A DNA stretch of 64,000 nt from Nautilus pompilius (GCA_018389105.1 JACATO010000999.1:372001-436000), one strand, 5' to 3'; shown: positions 47,485 to 60,100, numbered from the stretch's first letter. A program made the numbers and translations. The notes: generated by a model from the sequence alone, not told the origin.

Positions 47485-50400
47485 GTTATAATTGTTGTCT
47501 TAACGAAGGGCGATTTCTTCATTTAAAAAATAGAAATCATTTGTTATCGTCATCTGCGAGTCCTGACGAACCATCCAGCAATGGACAGCTCCCGTGTTTG
47601 CCGGAACATCGCCCTGGCAAAGAAATTTTAAGTGGCGTTTACGCATTCGAGGCCAGTCGGAACATTCGGAAGGATTCGGCTGCACCGAGCCGAAGACTCA
47701 CGGGCTGAATGCCACGTGGGGGGGGGGTTCGTCGGTCGTCCATTTAACCCTAACGAGCCGCCCTGGAAAGCTCGGCCGCGTTGATAATTAGAACAACTAA
47801 GAGACGGTTACACGTGTTTCCCATTCTTTCTTCTTGTGACCAGAGTGAAGCACTAATTTAAAAGACCGATCGATGCTGCTTCTTAGTTACTGAAAGCTCT
47901 TCTTCGTCCTCCCTCTCCTAACCTCTTCATCGATCTTATGCTGAAAAGTTATTTCGTCACGAGGCAGGTAAATTCTTGCTTAATTTATTCCATCTGGCCG
48001 TAATGCGCTTTACCCCGAGGCACCTTTCCGTTTGGTGAGAGCCCCCTATTAACGCCTCTTTTCTCCAGATCCTTACCGACGGAGCCGCCGGGAAGCAGAC
48101 AGCAGCCTTCTATTCTTGACAAAGCCAGGTTCTATGTTCTTTTCCATCTTAGGTCGGGGGTATCCATGGCAAAATTAGAAACTTGTATAATAGTATTCCG
48201 GAGCAACTTGATTACTAACTCTGTACAAATAGACGTCTATAACTTGGCCAAGCAGCCCAACCTCTAATTACCCACAATCAGAATACAGCCCGCGAGCTCC
48301 TCTTCTCGGAGCCAGAATGGTAACTAATCGAAATAATAGACTCCCGGGTCAAAAAAAACCCGAGCGAGCCGCTTGGGAAACTCACGCAGCTTCAGATATC
48401 CGCTAAAGGCTTGAAGTGCCATCCTAATAAAAGTATTCCAACCCTCGGCTTATTGTATCTAGGCCTTATTTTATCCGTACGTTAACTTAGTTGGTTGGTA
48501 ACACGCGAAGCTGAACACCAGCCACAGCTGCCGGTCGGGACAGACGGAAGTCTGGCCCTGGCCACGCGCTTGTTTAGAGATGTCTGAATCTGGCTACTCG
48601 CTTTCCTGTCGGATTTTAGAGGTAAATGAGCTTTAATCGTCGCTGGTGCCGAACAACAGCCGGTACACACACACACGGAGACATGAGGCAAATATATTTT
48701 CTCGGAGAAACCACGAGATTCAGATAAAATGAAAGCATTTTCTCCAAGACAGGTTAACACACAGAAGGGTAAATCAATAAATATACGACTCTCCAGGCAG
48801 CTACTGTAGAATTAGCGGACTCCATGTTTCAGTTATAAAACCCAGTATCAGTCTCGTGCTCAGCTGTATGGATAAATCATTTTACTTGATTAATAGATCT
48901 TAATAAATAAATCGTCTCGTGCTTTTGTCCTTTTAACTGTTTCGAATTTTATTCACTTTCCCTCACTAAAAGACGTAAAAAGATTTCTCCATTTTTTCCC
49001 TGATATTCAGAAACGTTTAGTTTCCTATAAGTTATTGCTGTCTAAAGAAAATAGATTAACCAGTAGTTTGAGAATCTCACGGTTCTCCTGACAAGCGCAG
49101 AACTGTAGCTCGGTAATCCATCAGCTGATTTCGAGTTTATTTCGCTGATAATTTTCAAATGCATGAAAAGGTACAAAAACAAACAAGGAAAAAAAAGATG
49201 CTTCAGATACTCGTCGTCTTATTAAAAGATAAATCGAAACAATCTGATGTTGTGGCCAACGGATTGGATTGTGTTGTCACAGTTCTTTAAATCATCGGCC
49301 CGTTCTGTGTGTGGGATTTTCTCTGGGGTACTCCGCTTTCCTGCCCCTTCGCCGTATTTTCCTCGCTGAATTTGGCGAAATTTAGGTTTATTGTGCCCGG
49401 AAAATCTAGATTCCGATCGCTCGTTTAACGTTGTACAAATGCACTATCACCTTCATTCATCCATGAGCGTAAAGAGAAATATATATAACGCAGCTTCAGT
49501 CCAGACAGATCTACACTTTGTACAAATGCATCTACTGGCAGCCATGCGCCACACGGTTCCTATATTTAAATATCCACTGCTGGCCTTAAAAAGTCAGATC
49601 TGAAAATCCTCACTTGATTTTTTTAAATGGCCTTCTGTTCCCTGAAAGCAGACAGCAGCGCCCTCTTTCAAGGAATGATGCTAGGTTGGAATCCATCTGT
49701 TTAATTACATGGCCTTCCAAATAAAGCATTTGTTTTTTTAATGAACGATAGAAGCTTTAATGCCGTCACGTAGCAAGTCCTTCATCCCCCATCTAGAATG
49801 ACTTGCGGGGATGGTAGACACGGACCGCAGAAATTAAATCCTTAGAAAAGAAGGGAAAACAGCAACCACGGTTACAGCGTCTTTATATATTGCACCAACA
49901 ATGTATCGGGAGGAAACGTCTTCCTCTGGACTCTGCCCTTGCCGTGAACTCTTCCTTATAAGAACCATCAGCAGGTCGATCAGCCGCCAGCACCACAGCT
50001 TCAGGCTCAGCAACCGGTAACGTTCATCTTCGTCGAGAAAATTTGATTTCGCGCAACCTGAAGCTCCAGCGAGCGATTTTCGCGTGAACACGGTGAGGCT
50101 TTATGAAGCGCCTTTGTTCTTCAGCGTAGCCACCGGAAAGTAAGTCACCGAACCCCTTTTGTCTTGGACGCCACCTGGCTCCGGATATCTTCATCAGCGG
50201 CTGCGCGCTAATCAACCCTTAATTGCTTCGCTATGATCCGATTACAGCCGGTAATAACTAAATCCAGACCAAAAAAGGGTTTTACAATCATCTGTTTACT
50301 CATTCAGTTCTTTGTGTGCGTAGTTGCTGATGCTGAATGCAAAAAATAACGCGGAGACAGACGGGCGGACGATAACAAAGGGATCGCGACGACGAGGAGA

Positions 50401-51839
50401 TGGGGATAAGATGCTTGCATCTATTCCAAAATCAGTGGAAGAAATGCAAGAGTAAGAAATAATTATCGCTACTTTAGTAGATGCAGGCATTAATTATTTA
50501 GAAATCCATTCACACAAGTTGTGCACTAAACACAAACACACGTCAATTAAACTATAATTAACAAAAAAATGTTTTAAGGATTGTATAGATTCCCAATATT
50601 AAGAGAGCAGTTCGGATGCACCAAATCAACTCAAAGCTCGCCATGTCGAATTTATTCAAATCAACCTTCTCTAATGATAGCAATAAAGACAACCTTTACA
50701 CGACAGTGTTATCTTTTAAAATTTAATAACCTTAAATACCGGGTAAAGTCGGCCTTTTTCTTTCTAGAAATTTTCAATTAATGATCAGGTATCACTCGCC
50801 CTTCCTTGGTTAACAACAAATCTGCGGGTGTTTCGGAGTGGAATGGAGTATGGACTCCGTGTGGCGTCCTAAGACGGTATTGTTATCCCCCCTCCAGATA
50901 GGGAGTCTGCAATACAAGCATCCCAGGCACTCGGGCCCACGAAACTTTAAATCTGGGGCATGAGAGCGACAGTGTAGGAATATCTTTACCCAGTACTTAC
51001 AGCGAAAGACGGCAAATGTCAGGTAGACTGATGGCTGAAATCATTGCAGCATCCCAATACATTTGTAAACAAAGTAAGGAGAGATGGGTTCGTGTTACAA
51101 TGTAATAATTCATTTTAAGGATGCTTATTTATTTGGGAAGATACAAATGTAGAGCAATAATACGGTAAACTTTAATGGATGCACATTTTGCGATATTCTT
51201 TTGATGGAAAACTATTATTTTAACAAAAGAATGCAATCAGCTGAGATCTTAAGTGAAAGCAATGATTAAACTTTGCATTAAGCAAAGTGAAAGTCAGTGA
51301 GAGAGCGCACTTTAAAGAAATCAGAATTATTCTGGATGGTGCGGTAATTTTGGCCACTGTAAATACATACGTTCTTTGACTAATTGGGCTTTGGAGTGTT
51401 TTTTTTTGTTAAATTACTCTTTTTTGGGTTAATATATCATAAATGAGTAAAATAATATAAAAGTTGCCTACAGCGTACCATGATATAATACACTGAACCG
51501 TCCCCGTCTGGCCTTGCAACTATTTGTTAACCAAAGGCTCGAGTCATGTGATAATTCTGTGGTTACAAGTGCTGCACGTGATTTTCTTGTCTCTGGTAGA
51601 GTGTACCAATCACCCCGCTGTCAGATAATCTTCATTTGCATAATAATTGAGAAATTTGGTCTAAAGCCTGTCACAAACGTTCACGAAATAATTGACCGTC
51701 ACATCGCCTTTTGGTTCAGTCTCGTCTCGTCGTAGGCCTCGTATCTCTGACTTGGTCACGTGGCATCGACTTTCGCTTTGCTATTCTACACGATATATGT
51801 CCACTAACAACCTACTACTCCCCAAGCACATTGGATTGG
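47485..51839. other. No recognisable gene
   Basis: Mixed composition with no family match in any frame of useful length. G9 run at 47718-47726. A short CA tract near 48665-48675. Confidence 0.5.
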
Positions 51840-52486
51840 AGTGAGCTCAGACTCGTTTGTATTAGACTTTGGCGGACCGGAGCCAGCTTCTCCTCTTCAA
51901 TGAGACTAAATTCACTCTTAAGTTTGCTGGTAGTTGTTTATGTGCTCGGTGGAAAACAAACCAACTTCACGTTTACTTAACGTATTCGAGAGAGAGAGAG
52001 AGAGAGGTTTGGAATAGGGGTTCTAGTCTGAGATTCTGTCACGTGACCACAGAAGTGAAGTAATTCTCTTTTCTGGAACTGTCACCGATCAGTGGTACCC
52101 GGATGAGGCCATCAGACTTGTTGCTTTACCGTTTGTACGAAATCACGGTAATCAATTCACACTCGTAAACAATAATGCAAGAACTCGTCGCACAGTAGTA
52201 GCCGTAAACCGCCTTCAAGAGGGAAGTATCCAAAGTTTTCCATGACTAAGTATTTCTATCTCTGCCCCTCCTAATCTTTATAGAACGTGTCCGGGATAAG
52301 TTCTCCAAGCGCATTAGACAGCAACCACGTGTTCCGGGGCTACGTCAAGTCTTGACCGAAGTATGGGAAGCAGTGCTCCAAGACTGCGTCAGGTTTATGC
52401 TAAACAGTGTAAGAAACCGATGCAATACCGTAAAGCAAGCCGTGGCGGTCATGCACGCTGCTAATGGTCGTGCCACTTTAGGGTGA
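51840..52486 (+). pseudogene. Dead Tc1/mariner-type transposase (catalytic and C-terminal part)
   Basis: Plus-strand blocks match a DDE transposase of the Tc1/mariner superfamily in order. RSQLLLFNETKFTLKFAG (about 51878-51931) corresponds to the block around the first catalytic Asp (usual FSDESRF), with Asp replaced by Asn. DQWYPDEAIRL and NQFTLVNNNARTRR (about 52087-52190) correspond to the Y(R)DEIL and LMQDNARPH blocks, and the second catalytic Asp is also Asn. After a stop and frame change, IERVRDKFSKRIRQQ (about 52282-52326) corresponds to the PIEHVWD...RR block with the third acidic residue retained. The frame then runs open to a stop at 52484-52486. A GA microsatellite interrupts it near 51990. 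No terminal repeats were found. Confidence 0.72.
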
Positions 52487-54428
52487 GCGGGCAGTGATCA
52501 TTCGTTGTTATTAAACAGTTTTTACACGCATCTAGCAATGTACAGACATGACGTAAAAATCAACTCAGTGTATGTCAAACTTTATGGTGGTACATTTTGA
52601 ACTTGGAGAACATATTCAACCTCAATAAATCAGTAAAATTGATGTCGCGCTGTTCTTCTTGTATCGTTTATTTTATCGCTGTACTTGGGCTCGCAGTCTC
52701 GTCTACCAACATGGACGCTGTTGTGATCATCGTATTGATTTTTATCAGTAGCAAAAACTATTTGTGCGTATTGTTGCCTTGGCTCGTCGAGGTGGGAGGA
52801 AGAGACGGCGCGGCCATTTTCGCAACAGTATTCTCTGGAGGACAGAAATCAGCACGCTGTATTACTACACGATCGAGGAGATTCTTCGGGGTTTTGCAGA
52901 TAACCAATCATAGGTAACTCGGAGCAGATTTTGAAATAATTTTTTTAATATCAATAAAACTAAATAAACAGTTACATCAAAAGTAACTGAGATGGGAACT
53001 CTACAAAACAGCTATTTTTTTTTTTGTTTTTGTTTTTGACATTGGTATAAAGTATTATCCACGGAGTAAACTCTTCTTGGTTAAGAAAACCTTTTTAAGT
53101 TTAAAATCTGAACAATTATGGAGCGTTACTGACTGTAAGGGTAACAGGTTAACTGGCTACCAACTCGTTCCGTCTGGTTTCAAAGACCATGCCATTATTA
53201 CCATTACCAAAGAACTTGCCAAAAATTATTTCAAGCTTTAGAACTTACTGACCAACCAATGGCTTGTTTTAGCAAATTCAGTAGGTTTTTCTTGCAATGA
53301 ACATTTAATTGAATCGTCTATTGAGAACTTATTTTCATTACTTTTTCTTAATTAATAACGCATTCTCATGCAAAAACCCGGACGTTTCGTTGATTCTAGT
53401 TAACCGCGGATTGTCCTTCCTTTAGCTAATATATGTTTTCACTGATTCGCTCTTCTAACTAATAGTTAACTTTATTAGTTAGAGGGGAGAGATATTCTGA
53501 TCGGTTGTTTTACACGAGAGCGTGTTTTTATTGGCTGGGTTAGATAATTCCGTGCTCCTAGCTAATACGGCAATATTATCCGTTTTAGCTGAGAGAGTTA
53601 AGTATATTCTAAGGTAGTTTTTGACTAATACCGTTTTAATCTCTGTCGCTTGGTCTGCACTACTGACATCTCAGATGGTTTCGGAATATGTTGGTATTTC
53701 GCACTACCTATAATTTGCGCCACCTTCCGGCTCTGCAATTCGGTAGCGGTGTTTATTCTTGATTTACTTATTGTAGTCCTGTAGTCTACAGCAGGCGCTA
53801 CAAATGATTGGTTGTTCGTGCTAACAATTTGCGAGGACACGAATTAATTATATTTATCATTCGGATGCATCGGAATAAAAGATTTCTTTGATGAAACCAA
53901 AATTTCGTTACTATCCATCAAATCTACGCTTAATTTTGGAGATCCTGCAAAATACTGTGGTATCCTAATGCTGTCGCTGCGGAAATGTTTGCCAACAATG
54001 TTGAATTTATTTTAAAAAATTAAAATGTCTGTGAAGAAAGTACTCAGAAAACTTGATGCTCTTAAAATAAGGTCCAGTGGCTGGTAAATACGATTTTTTT
54101 GCCCCTCTTATTTCTAACAAAGTGAGAATTCAGAAAGAACGTAATTAAAGTCAGTCGTGGTAAGAAATATGAGTCGACGATCAGCCTGAAGAGATCCCGT
54201 CTATAATTCGAAGCAGATGATCTTCCTACTTATCTAGAAGTTTTGTGATCTCTCCCCCCCCCATTACAGCAGATTATTTTATTTATCTACTTTCTAAAAT
54301 GTGGTTTGTATAAAAACGAACTTTGATTAAATTGCACCAGGTGTACTCTATGTGTCTGTTGCTTCTTTTTCTTTCCGAAACTAATGTAGTAATATAACGA
54401 TGGTTTATAGCGATCGTGTTGATTACAT
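52487..54428. other. No recognisable gene; AT-rich
   Basis: A hydrophobic frame near 52640-52917 has no family match. A hairpin with perfect 10-bp arms lies at 53455-53464 and 53473-53482. C9 run at 54254-54262. Confidence 0.5.
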
Positions 54429-54526
54429 AAGTGGCCCAGTGGTCGCAGTACTGCAGTGCCAAGGCTGAGGGCCGCTTACTTTGACTTACCTTTCTGACGT
54501 GGCTACTCCTCCTCCTTTACCAGCAG
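54429..54526 (+). repeat. Probable SINE, 5' part, split by the hAT insertion
   Basis: AAGTGGCCCAGTGGTCGCAG resembles a pol III A box. The B box is degraded, and the stretch then reads GTGGCTACTCCTCCTCCTTT up to the hAT. Its continuation appears on the other side at 57113-57165, where GTGCGGTTTTCCCC, ACTTCGATTT and CTCCAAC resemble a SINE body. Confidence 0.45.
54519..54526. repeat. hAT target-site duplication, left copy
   Basis: ACCAGCAG directly outside the left terminal repeat. It matches ACCAGCAA at 57113-57120 in seven of eight positions. hAT elements make 8-bp duplications. Confidence 0.85.
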
Positions 54527-54541
54527 CAGTGGCGCAGCCAG
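54527..54541 (+). repeat. hAT terminal inverted repeat, 3' end of element
   Basis: CAGTGGCGCAGCCAG; pairs with 57098-57112 with one mismatch. Confidence 0.92.
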
Positions 54542-54783
54542 GATATATTTACGGGCAAGGGGGTCCCAACCTTCCGACAGAGATGCTTATTCAAAATCCA
54601 GACTAGGACCAAAGAAGTTCGTACAAAGATTTCTAGATTCTTAAGAAATAAACTAGTGTGCAAAGATTTATTTTACAACTAATTTACTACACAAATAATT
54701 ACAAAACAAATTCAGTCTGAGTTTTTTCTTAGACAAATAATCGATATTAAGTTCTGTATCAATGGTAATGTCACGGTTGATCG

Positions 54784-56796
54784 TCAAAATGTCTCCATGA
54801 CATTTTCTGGCAGTTCAGTCCTCAAAACACTGGCCCACTTTGATGTCCATCTCTCGTACTCTCCTTTCAAGACTGGCATAGAGGTGTCAATGTCGCAGCT
54901 GTAAAGGTCGAATACCTCTTGGAGAGCAGTGAAGTTTCCCGATCTAAGGAAACCAGGGATCAAATCGCACCTCCATCTGGTGAATCATGTTCTCCAATCA
55001 TGGAAGGTAGATGGTTCTTTTGTAGAATTCCTCTGGACTAGATGCTTCGTGATTTTCTCGATGAACTTGGCGCCCAGTGCGTCTTGGAAGTTTGATATCG
55101 ACATCCAGTTGATCAGCTGTGGTCATAACTGAATCAGTAAAAATAGAATGGAATCTGCTTCTGCATTTTCTTTTTTGTTTCTCAAAACATTCAAAACCTC
55201 GTCCACCATTGACAAGCTTTAAAAGATCAATATCTGGAGTTTGCAGAGCCTTAGACAATGGCAAAAACAAGGCTGCCATTTCGTTCATGACATGAATGGT
55301 AATGATAAATTCTGTGTTGCATATTGTTCAATGACGTACAATTTCAACCCCAATCACTCCTGCTGAGAAATATCCTCCAAAGCTCGAGCAACAGGCTCCA
55401 GAAATTCTGTGAAACGTACGATTTATGTATGACCTTCGACCCAACGAGTTGTGCAAACCTTTTTGATTCCTTTCCTGGAAGGGAGATGCGCTTGCAATAC
55501 TGTTGTTCGTTTTGCTGAGATATGAAAGAAAGTGTGGCTATCTTCTTCACTTTGCCATGACAGTTGCGAATTGACGCGAGTGGACATGCTGCTTGTGTAG
55601 CAAGGTTCAAAACATGACTGTTGCAATGCACATAAGGTGCTGCAGGAGTTACTTTCTTCACCTCTGCCTGTACGCCTTTCCATTGGCCACTCGTGATGCT
55701 TGCACCATCATACCCCTGACCACGGATAAGACCGATATCCAGACCAACTTGCCTCAACATATTCAAAGCTGTGGTGGTGATACCCTTGGCAGTCATCACA
55801 AAATCCTAGAAATCTTTCATAGACTTTGTTCTCCTTGATATATCTCAGAGATAGAACGCTGCTCCGTTGTTGCCATATATTTTGTGTCATCCAAAAGCAG
55901 ACTGAAGAATTTTGCAGCTCTTATTTCTTCGACAAGTTTTTGCACAATGACAGTACCACACACATTGATGATTTCATTTCTGTCTGCCAACTGAGATAGG
56001 TTGCATTTGCGTTTGCAGTGTCAAGGTGGCGTTGAAGTGCAGCATCACCAGCATCAATCTTGAATCTTAGTAATGCTCTGAAAATCCCGTCATTGTGCTG
56101 AGGTGTCTCCATTTTGAGTGGTCCATGATCTCTGTGCCCCCTTAATGCAAGTTCATGTTGTCCACAAAATATGACTGTTTTTATTACTGGTCGAATCTTG
56201 CTCCTGTTTTCCTCAACTTGAAGCTGACGTGACAAATCCAACAATCTAATGATATCTTTCTCTTTCACCGTATACCTCACCAAGAACTCATCAGCTTGTT
56301 TACGACTCGCAATGTCTTTTTTTGGCATCTTTGTACCGACACAGTGATTTCGTTACAAATTTTCGAAGCTTTTGGTTTCTAACATTCTCCGGAACAAATA
56401 ATGCACAATATTTGCAGTAGACACCATGCTGACTTGGGCTATACACGAGAAAATCCCAGGTGTATAGCCGGTGGCATTGAAAGGATCTGTTATGCCCACA
56501 CTGCACAACACTTGGAAATTTGTAGTCAGCAGAAGGCATCCATGGACTTTTTAGTAACTTATATCGTTTTTCGCCAGTGACATTGAAACTATATATCCTC
56601 CTATATCATTTGGCAAAAGTTGAAGAGGATCGGTTGGTAGAAGTGGTTCAGGCGCATGAGGAAGTTCACGTATTACTTCTACTGATTCACCAGATGTTGC
56701 CTGCATCGTAGCTGCATCACCCTTCGGTCTCTTTACAAAATATGACTCAGTGCCCGATTGCGAAGAACTTGGTGGTTTGTCTCGTTTGTTAGACAT
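54784..56796 (-). pseudogene. ZMYM1-like hAT transposase pseudogene
   Basis: Starts at the ATG at 56796 (MSNKRDKPPSSSQSG) and reads through a Ser/Pro-rich N-terminus to PNDIGGYIVSMS. A 1-base shift near 56578 leads to the TTF-type zinc finger, about 56551-56310 (SPWMPSADYKFP, HNRSFQ, CKYCALF). A shift in an A7 run near 56315 leads to DUF4371 (VIKTVIFCGQHELALRGHRD, FRALLRFKIDAGD). Further frame changes near 55980, 55850 and 55800 precede LIRGQGYDGASITSG (about 55730-55690) and YVHCNSHVLNLA. More breaks follow near 55525, 55425 and 55010. C-terminal blocks include DIKLPRRTGRQ and EYERWTSKW, ending at a stop at 54786-54784. The ERSFS-type dimerisation segment expected after this is missing, although the terminal repeat is intact. 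Long tracts between breaks remain open, so decay is moderate. Confidence 0.9.
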
Positions 56797-56984
56797 GGCT
56801 GAAAACAAAACAATCTGCTTGAAACAACCAACTGATTGGTAAAAATGACATAGCTAGGTCAAACAGACATGCACAGCACTCCAGTGTAGAGGATTGTATG
56901 TAGCATAAGACACCACCAACACAGACACTGGTGACTGCTTTGAAATTAATACACCGTGAGGCGTGACCTAAGGCCTATTCACCC

Positions 56985-57030
56985 TGCCGTGTTCAACACG
57001 GCAATGTAAACTGCACAAAAAAAAGTTTAC
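56985..57030. repeat. Two adjacent hairpins near the hAT 5' end
   Basis: TGCCGTGT-TCA-ACACGGCA at 56985-57003 is a perfect 8-bp stem with a 3-base loop. GTAAACT (57006-57012) and AGTTTAC (57024-57030) form a second 7-bp stem. They sit about 80-130 bp inside the terminal repeat, where hAT elements often have subterminal transposase-binding repeats. Confidence 0.85.
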
Positions 57031-57097
57031 CGCACAAAAAGTCAGTCGAAAATTTGTCAGAAATTTTGTGGGGAGGTAGGCCTCCATGGGCCCCCTG

Positions 57098-57112
57098 CTG
57101 GCTGTGCCACTG
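57098..57112 (-). repeat. hAT terminal inverted repeat, 5' end of element
   Basis: CTGGCTGTGCCACTG; inverted partner of 54527-54541. Confidence 0.92.
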
Positions 57113-57165
57113 ACCAGCAACCGTGCGGTTTTCCCCCCAGATACTTCGATTTACTCCAACATCTT
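57113..57165 (+). repeat. Target duplication (right copy) and SINE continuation
   Basis: ACCAGCAA at 57113-57120 is the second copy of the target duplication. The sequence that follows resembles the central part of invertebrate SINEs and would continue the element that begins at 54429. Confidence 0.5.
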
Positions 57166-60100
57166 TAAAAAAAAGGAGTTCTTGTAAGGAAACCGTTTAT
57201 TTGATAGCAATTATAAACAATTACATGATAACTCAAACCCATAATTATAACACTACTATTTATTCGATGTCAAAATTTCTAATTATAATTTATCACATCA
57301 AATAAATTTTAAGAATAATTACTTACGTATTTTCATTTAGACATTTGGAAGAGTGCCATCTTGTATCTGACCTCTTCTGAAGTGAAAGGTAAAAATAGTA
57401 GGCCCAGAGATGATGTAAATTTCTTAAAGTTCACAGATAGCAAAACGGTGCACCTCTATGACGTATATGAAGTTACTTGTAGTCTTATGACAAAAGAGAC
57501 ATGGAAGGTACCAATAGATTAGATCTACTAAAATCTCTAAAAGTAATTAATACTATAGATGAGTAATTAGAAAACTTGGTGAAGTATTGTTTGTTAAAAG
57601 AGTTTTAAAAAGAAGGTAACAAAGACATTTTGAAAATAATTCTTAACTTAAAAACAAAATTAATTATTTGTAAACTTAACTAAATATTGCTTAAAGTGAA
57701 ACAGGAAAATAATTTGATAACCAAGGTTCTAATAAAGAAAATATCCTGCCTCACTGCGTTTTTTTAAAATAAATATGATAAGGTTTAGAATTTAACAGTC
57801 AATTACGACGAAATATATTTTTTTATAAAATTAATCTCTTTATGAGGTTAATTCCTAATTAAATTCTTGACAAACTTGATTATTGTTTGCAATTAAATTT
57901 AAATCTAAATTGTCTGATGTTGTTTTACAATAAATATAGTACCCGGTGTTTTGTCGAGGTTCTGTTTTCTCACAGAATTACTGAAACATTTTCAGCTACA
58001 TTTGGTTTGACTTTTTAAAATTATTATTATTATTATTATTCCAATCCAAACCAAGCGAGTTCTTTCTGTAAAAACAACATCATCATTATCATCACCGTCA
58101 ATCATCCCAGATCGTCTTCTCAGTTGTACATTTCTAAAGTCGGTCTAGAATATTCTAAGAATTTTCGAATTGTCGTTCGTACCGTTATATCAACATTAAT
58201 ATCTTAAATTAAAAAAACTCGCAGAAAAATCGATACGAGACTGATAGTTCTGAACCGCGATTAATCCCAACACTGAAGTCTCTCGGCTCTCAAGAAGAAA
58301 ACGGATAACCCTGTTTCCAAAAAGTACTGTCCAAAATATACGTTATTAAAAGACGGTTAATGCGGTACCTGAAGGAAATTACATCATAGTCTCGAATTCA
58401 GACGCCTAAATCAATACTTTGGTATGGTGCTTATCGAAATTTATTCCAAGCTGTAATTTGGATGTTGTTCTGTAGAAAGGCGTCGAAAGATTCCATCTTT
58501 CATGGGAGCGTACATAAATATCTGGAGCTTCTAATCTATCCAGCCATAATTATTGCACTGAAAGGCTATAATATCGTGGATGAAGCCCAGATGCTCTATC
58601 CCTGTTCGAAAAACGTCAGCACCAGGTGCGCTCGTGAAAGCAGTCTCCTGCTCCAGCCAAACCTTATCATGTACTTGGAGATGCTCTTGTCTGGAGAGTT
58701 ATCCGTTATCTACATTGCAAAAGAATCGTATGATACGAACACGTTCTAGCTTAAAGCCAGTTGCTGACAAGTGAACAAGCCGGGTCGCACGCGTAAACTA
58801 TATATATATATATATATCAAGGCGAAAGAATGTATTGCATCAATGCCCGTCAGGGATTAAAAAAAGATTGAAATAGTAAAACAAAGAGTCGCTTACGCAC
58901 TGAAATGTTGGTGTAATTAATTATATGGCATTCAACCTGTAGACGACCAGCACGAAGTTCTCACAAAAGCATTACCGAGAAAATGTGGCGGTTTACGGAC
59001 TGACAAAATGGCCCCGCCAAATATTTAACTACTGAGCGTTGTGCAAAACGCAGATTGTGACACAAGAGCTGAAACGCACTACCAAGAGATGGGGCTACAC
59101 CGGTTGATGGTAATCGTAGATTAACCTAATTCATTGCTATCTGGTAGAGACTGTTTTGCCATCACACTTTCTCCATTACGCGGGTTAGATCTCGGTACTG
59201 CTGACAGAGATCCTGCAGTAAATGTCAAGCTCGTGCAGGCGGCCCGACATTATTCGCAGGAAACCCTCGAAGGATTATTTGTAAGTCGGCCGGTGCTAAA
59301 CTCGATTCGCTCCATTATCAGAACCCCAGAGAAAAACGCAAGATAAACTTTCCTGGTCACGCTAAAGCTCTACAACGGCTCATTCTTGAGTTGGGGGGCG
59401 CCTACGTGGTGGCCAGCGCGGGATGCTCACGCGCCCTTAGAGGAGTCAGACAGACGTCAGCGCCACCAGTTGTTCAGATTTTATCGGCTGATATTTCCGG
59501 AACTGATCGCATCAGGCAGAAAAACAGGAACTGCAGGCGAGCATAAGCTTCACGGCCGGTGAGCAACAATCGCGCTCTCGGGGAATCAGGTTTAATAAAT
59601 AATAGTAATAATAAACCCGATGTTTGCGTTGGTTTTTTTGCTCCAGAGTCTTTCATAATTTATCCTGTTTTGCAAATACTTCAACGACGCCATCGTTCGA
59701 TGGTACATCACCAGCGGAAGTGCGTCATTCTTTGGCAAACGTCACGTGATTGTCGCACTTTCAATTTAGTACGTCTACTGACGCAGCACAGAAATTGGAA
59801 AATCAGGTTCTTTGGTTTTATAGTTCTATTTACTAACTGAGGAACTGTGGTTTTAAACAGAACTTTAGAGCAGTTTTAACTACAAATCAGTTCACCAGGT
59901 ATGTTGAATAACTTGAGCTCCAATACGAGATGCAACTAGATTTTTCAAAAAGATGGAGTGGGGGGATCTCTCTAGAAAATCCCACCGGCTCTAACTTGGA
60001 AGCCCCGACTGACCGTCTTCCGAAATTTGACATTGTTTTGTGGGGAGAATATCGTGCCAGGAACCTTTGAGTGAAGAAAAGTGCGCGGGTTCGATCCGGC

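Larger units (their letters stand above)
54527..57112 (-). mobile_element. hAT-superfamily DNA transposon, decayed
   Basis: A 2586-bp element bounded by 15-bp terminal inverted repeats with one mismatch (CAGTGGCGCAGCCAG and, inverted, CAGTGGCACAGCCAG) and an 8-bp target duplication with one mismatch. CAGTGGCG-type ends and 8-bp duplications are classic for hAT. The coding strand is minus and encodes a ZMYM1-like transposase with TTF-type zinc finger and DUF4371 region. The C-terminal hAT dimerisation region is absent and frames are broken, so the copy cannot transpose by itself. Boundaries are exact to within a base or two. It appears to lie within a SINE. Confidence 0.93.

Noticed and set aside
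52597..52917. Hydrophobic 106-codon frame as a membrane protein
   Set aside because: The full length depends on a TTG start. A shorter ATG form remains, but hydrophobicity alone in AT-rich DNA is not evidence, and no family is recognised.
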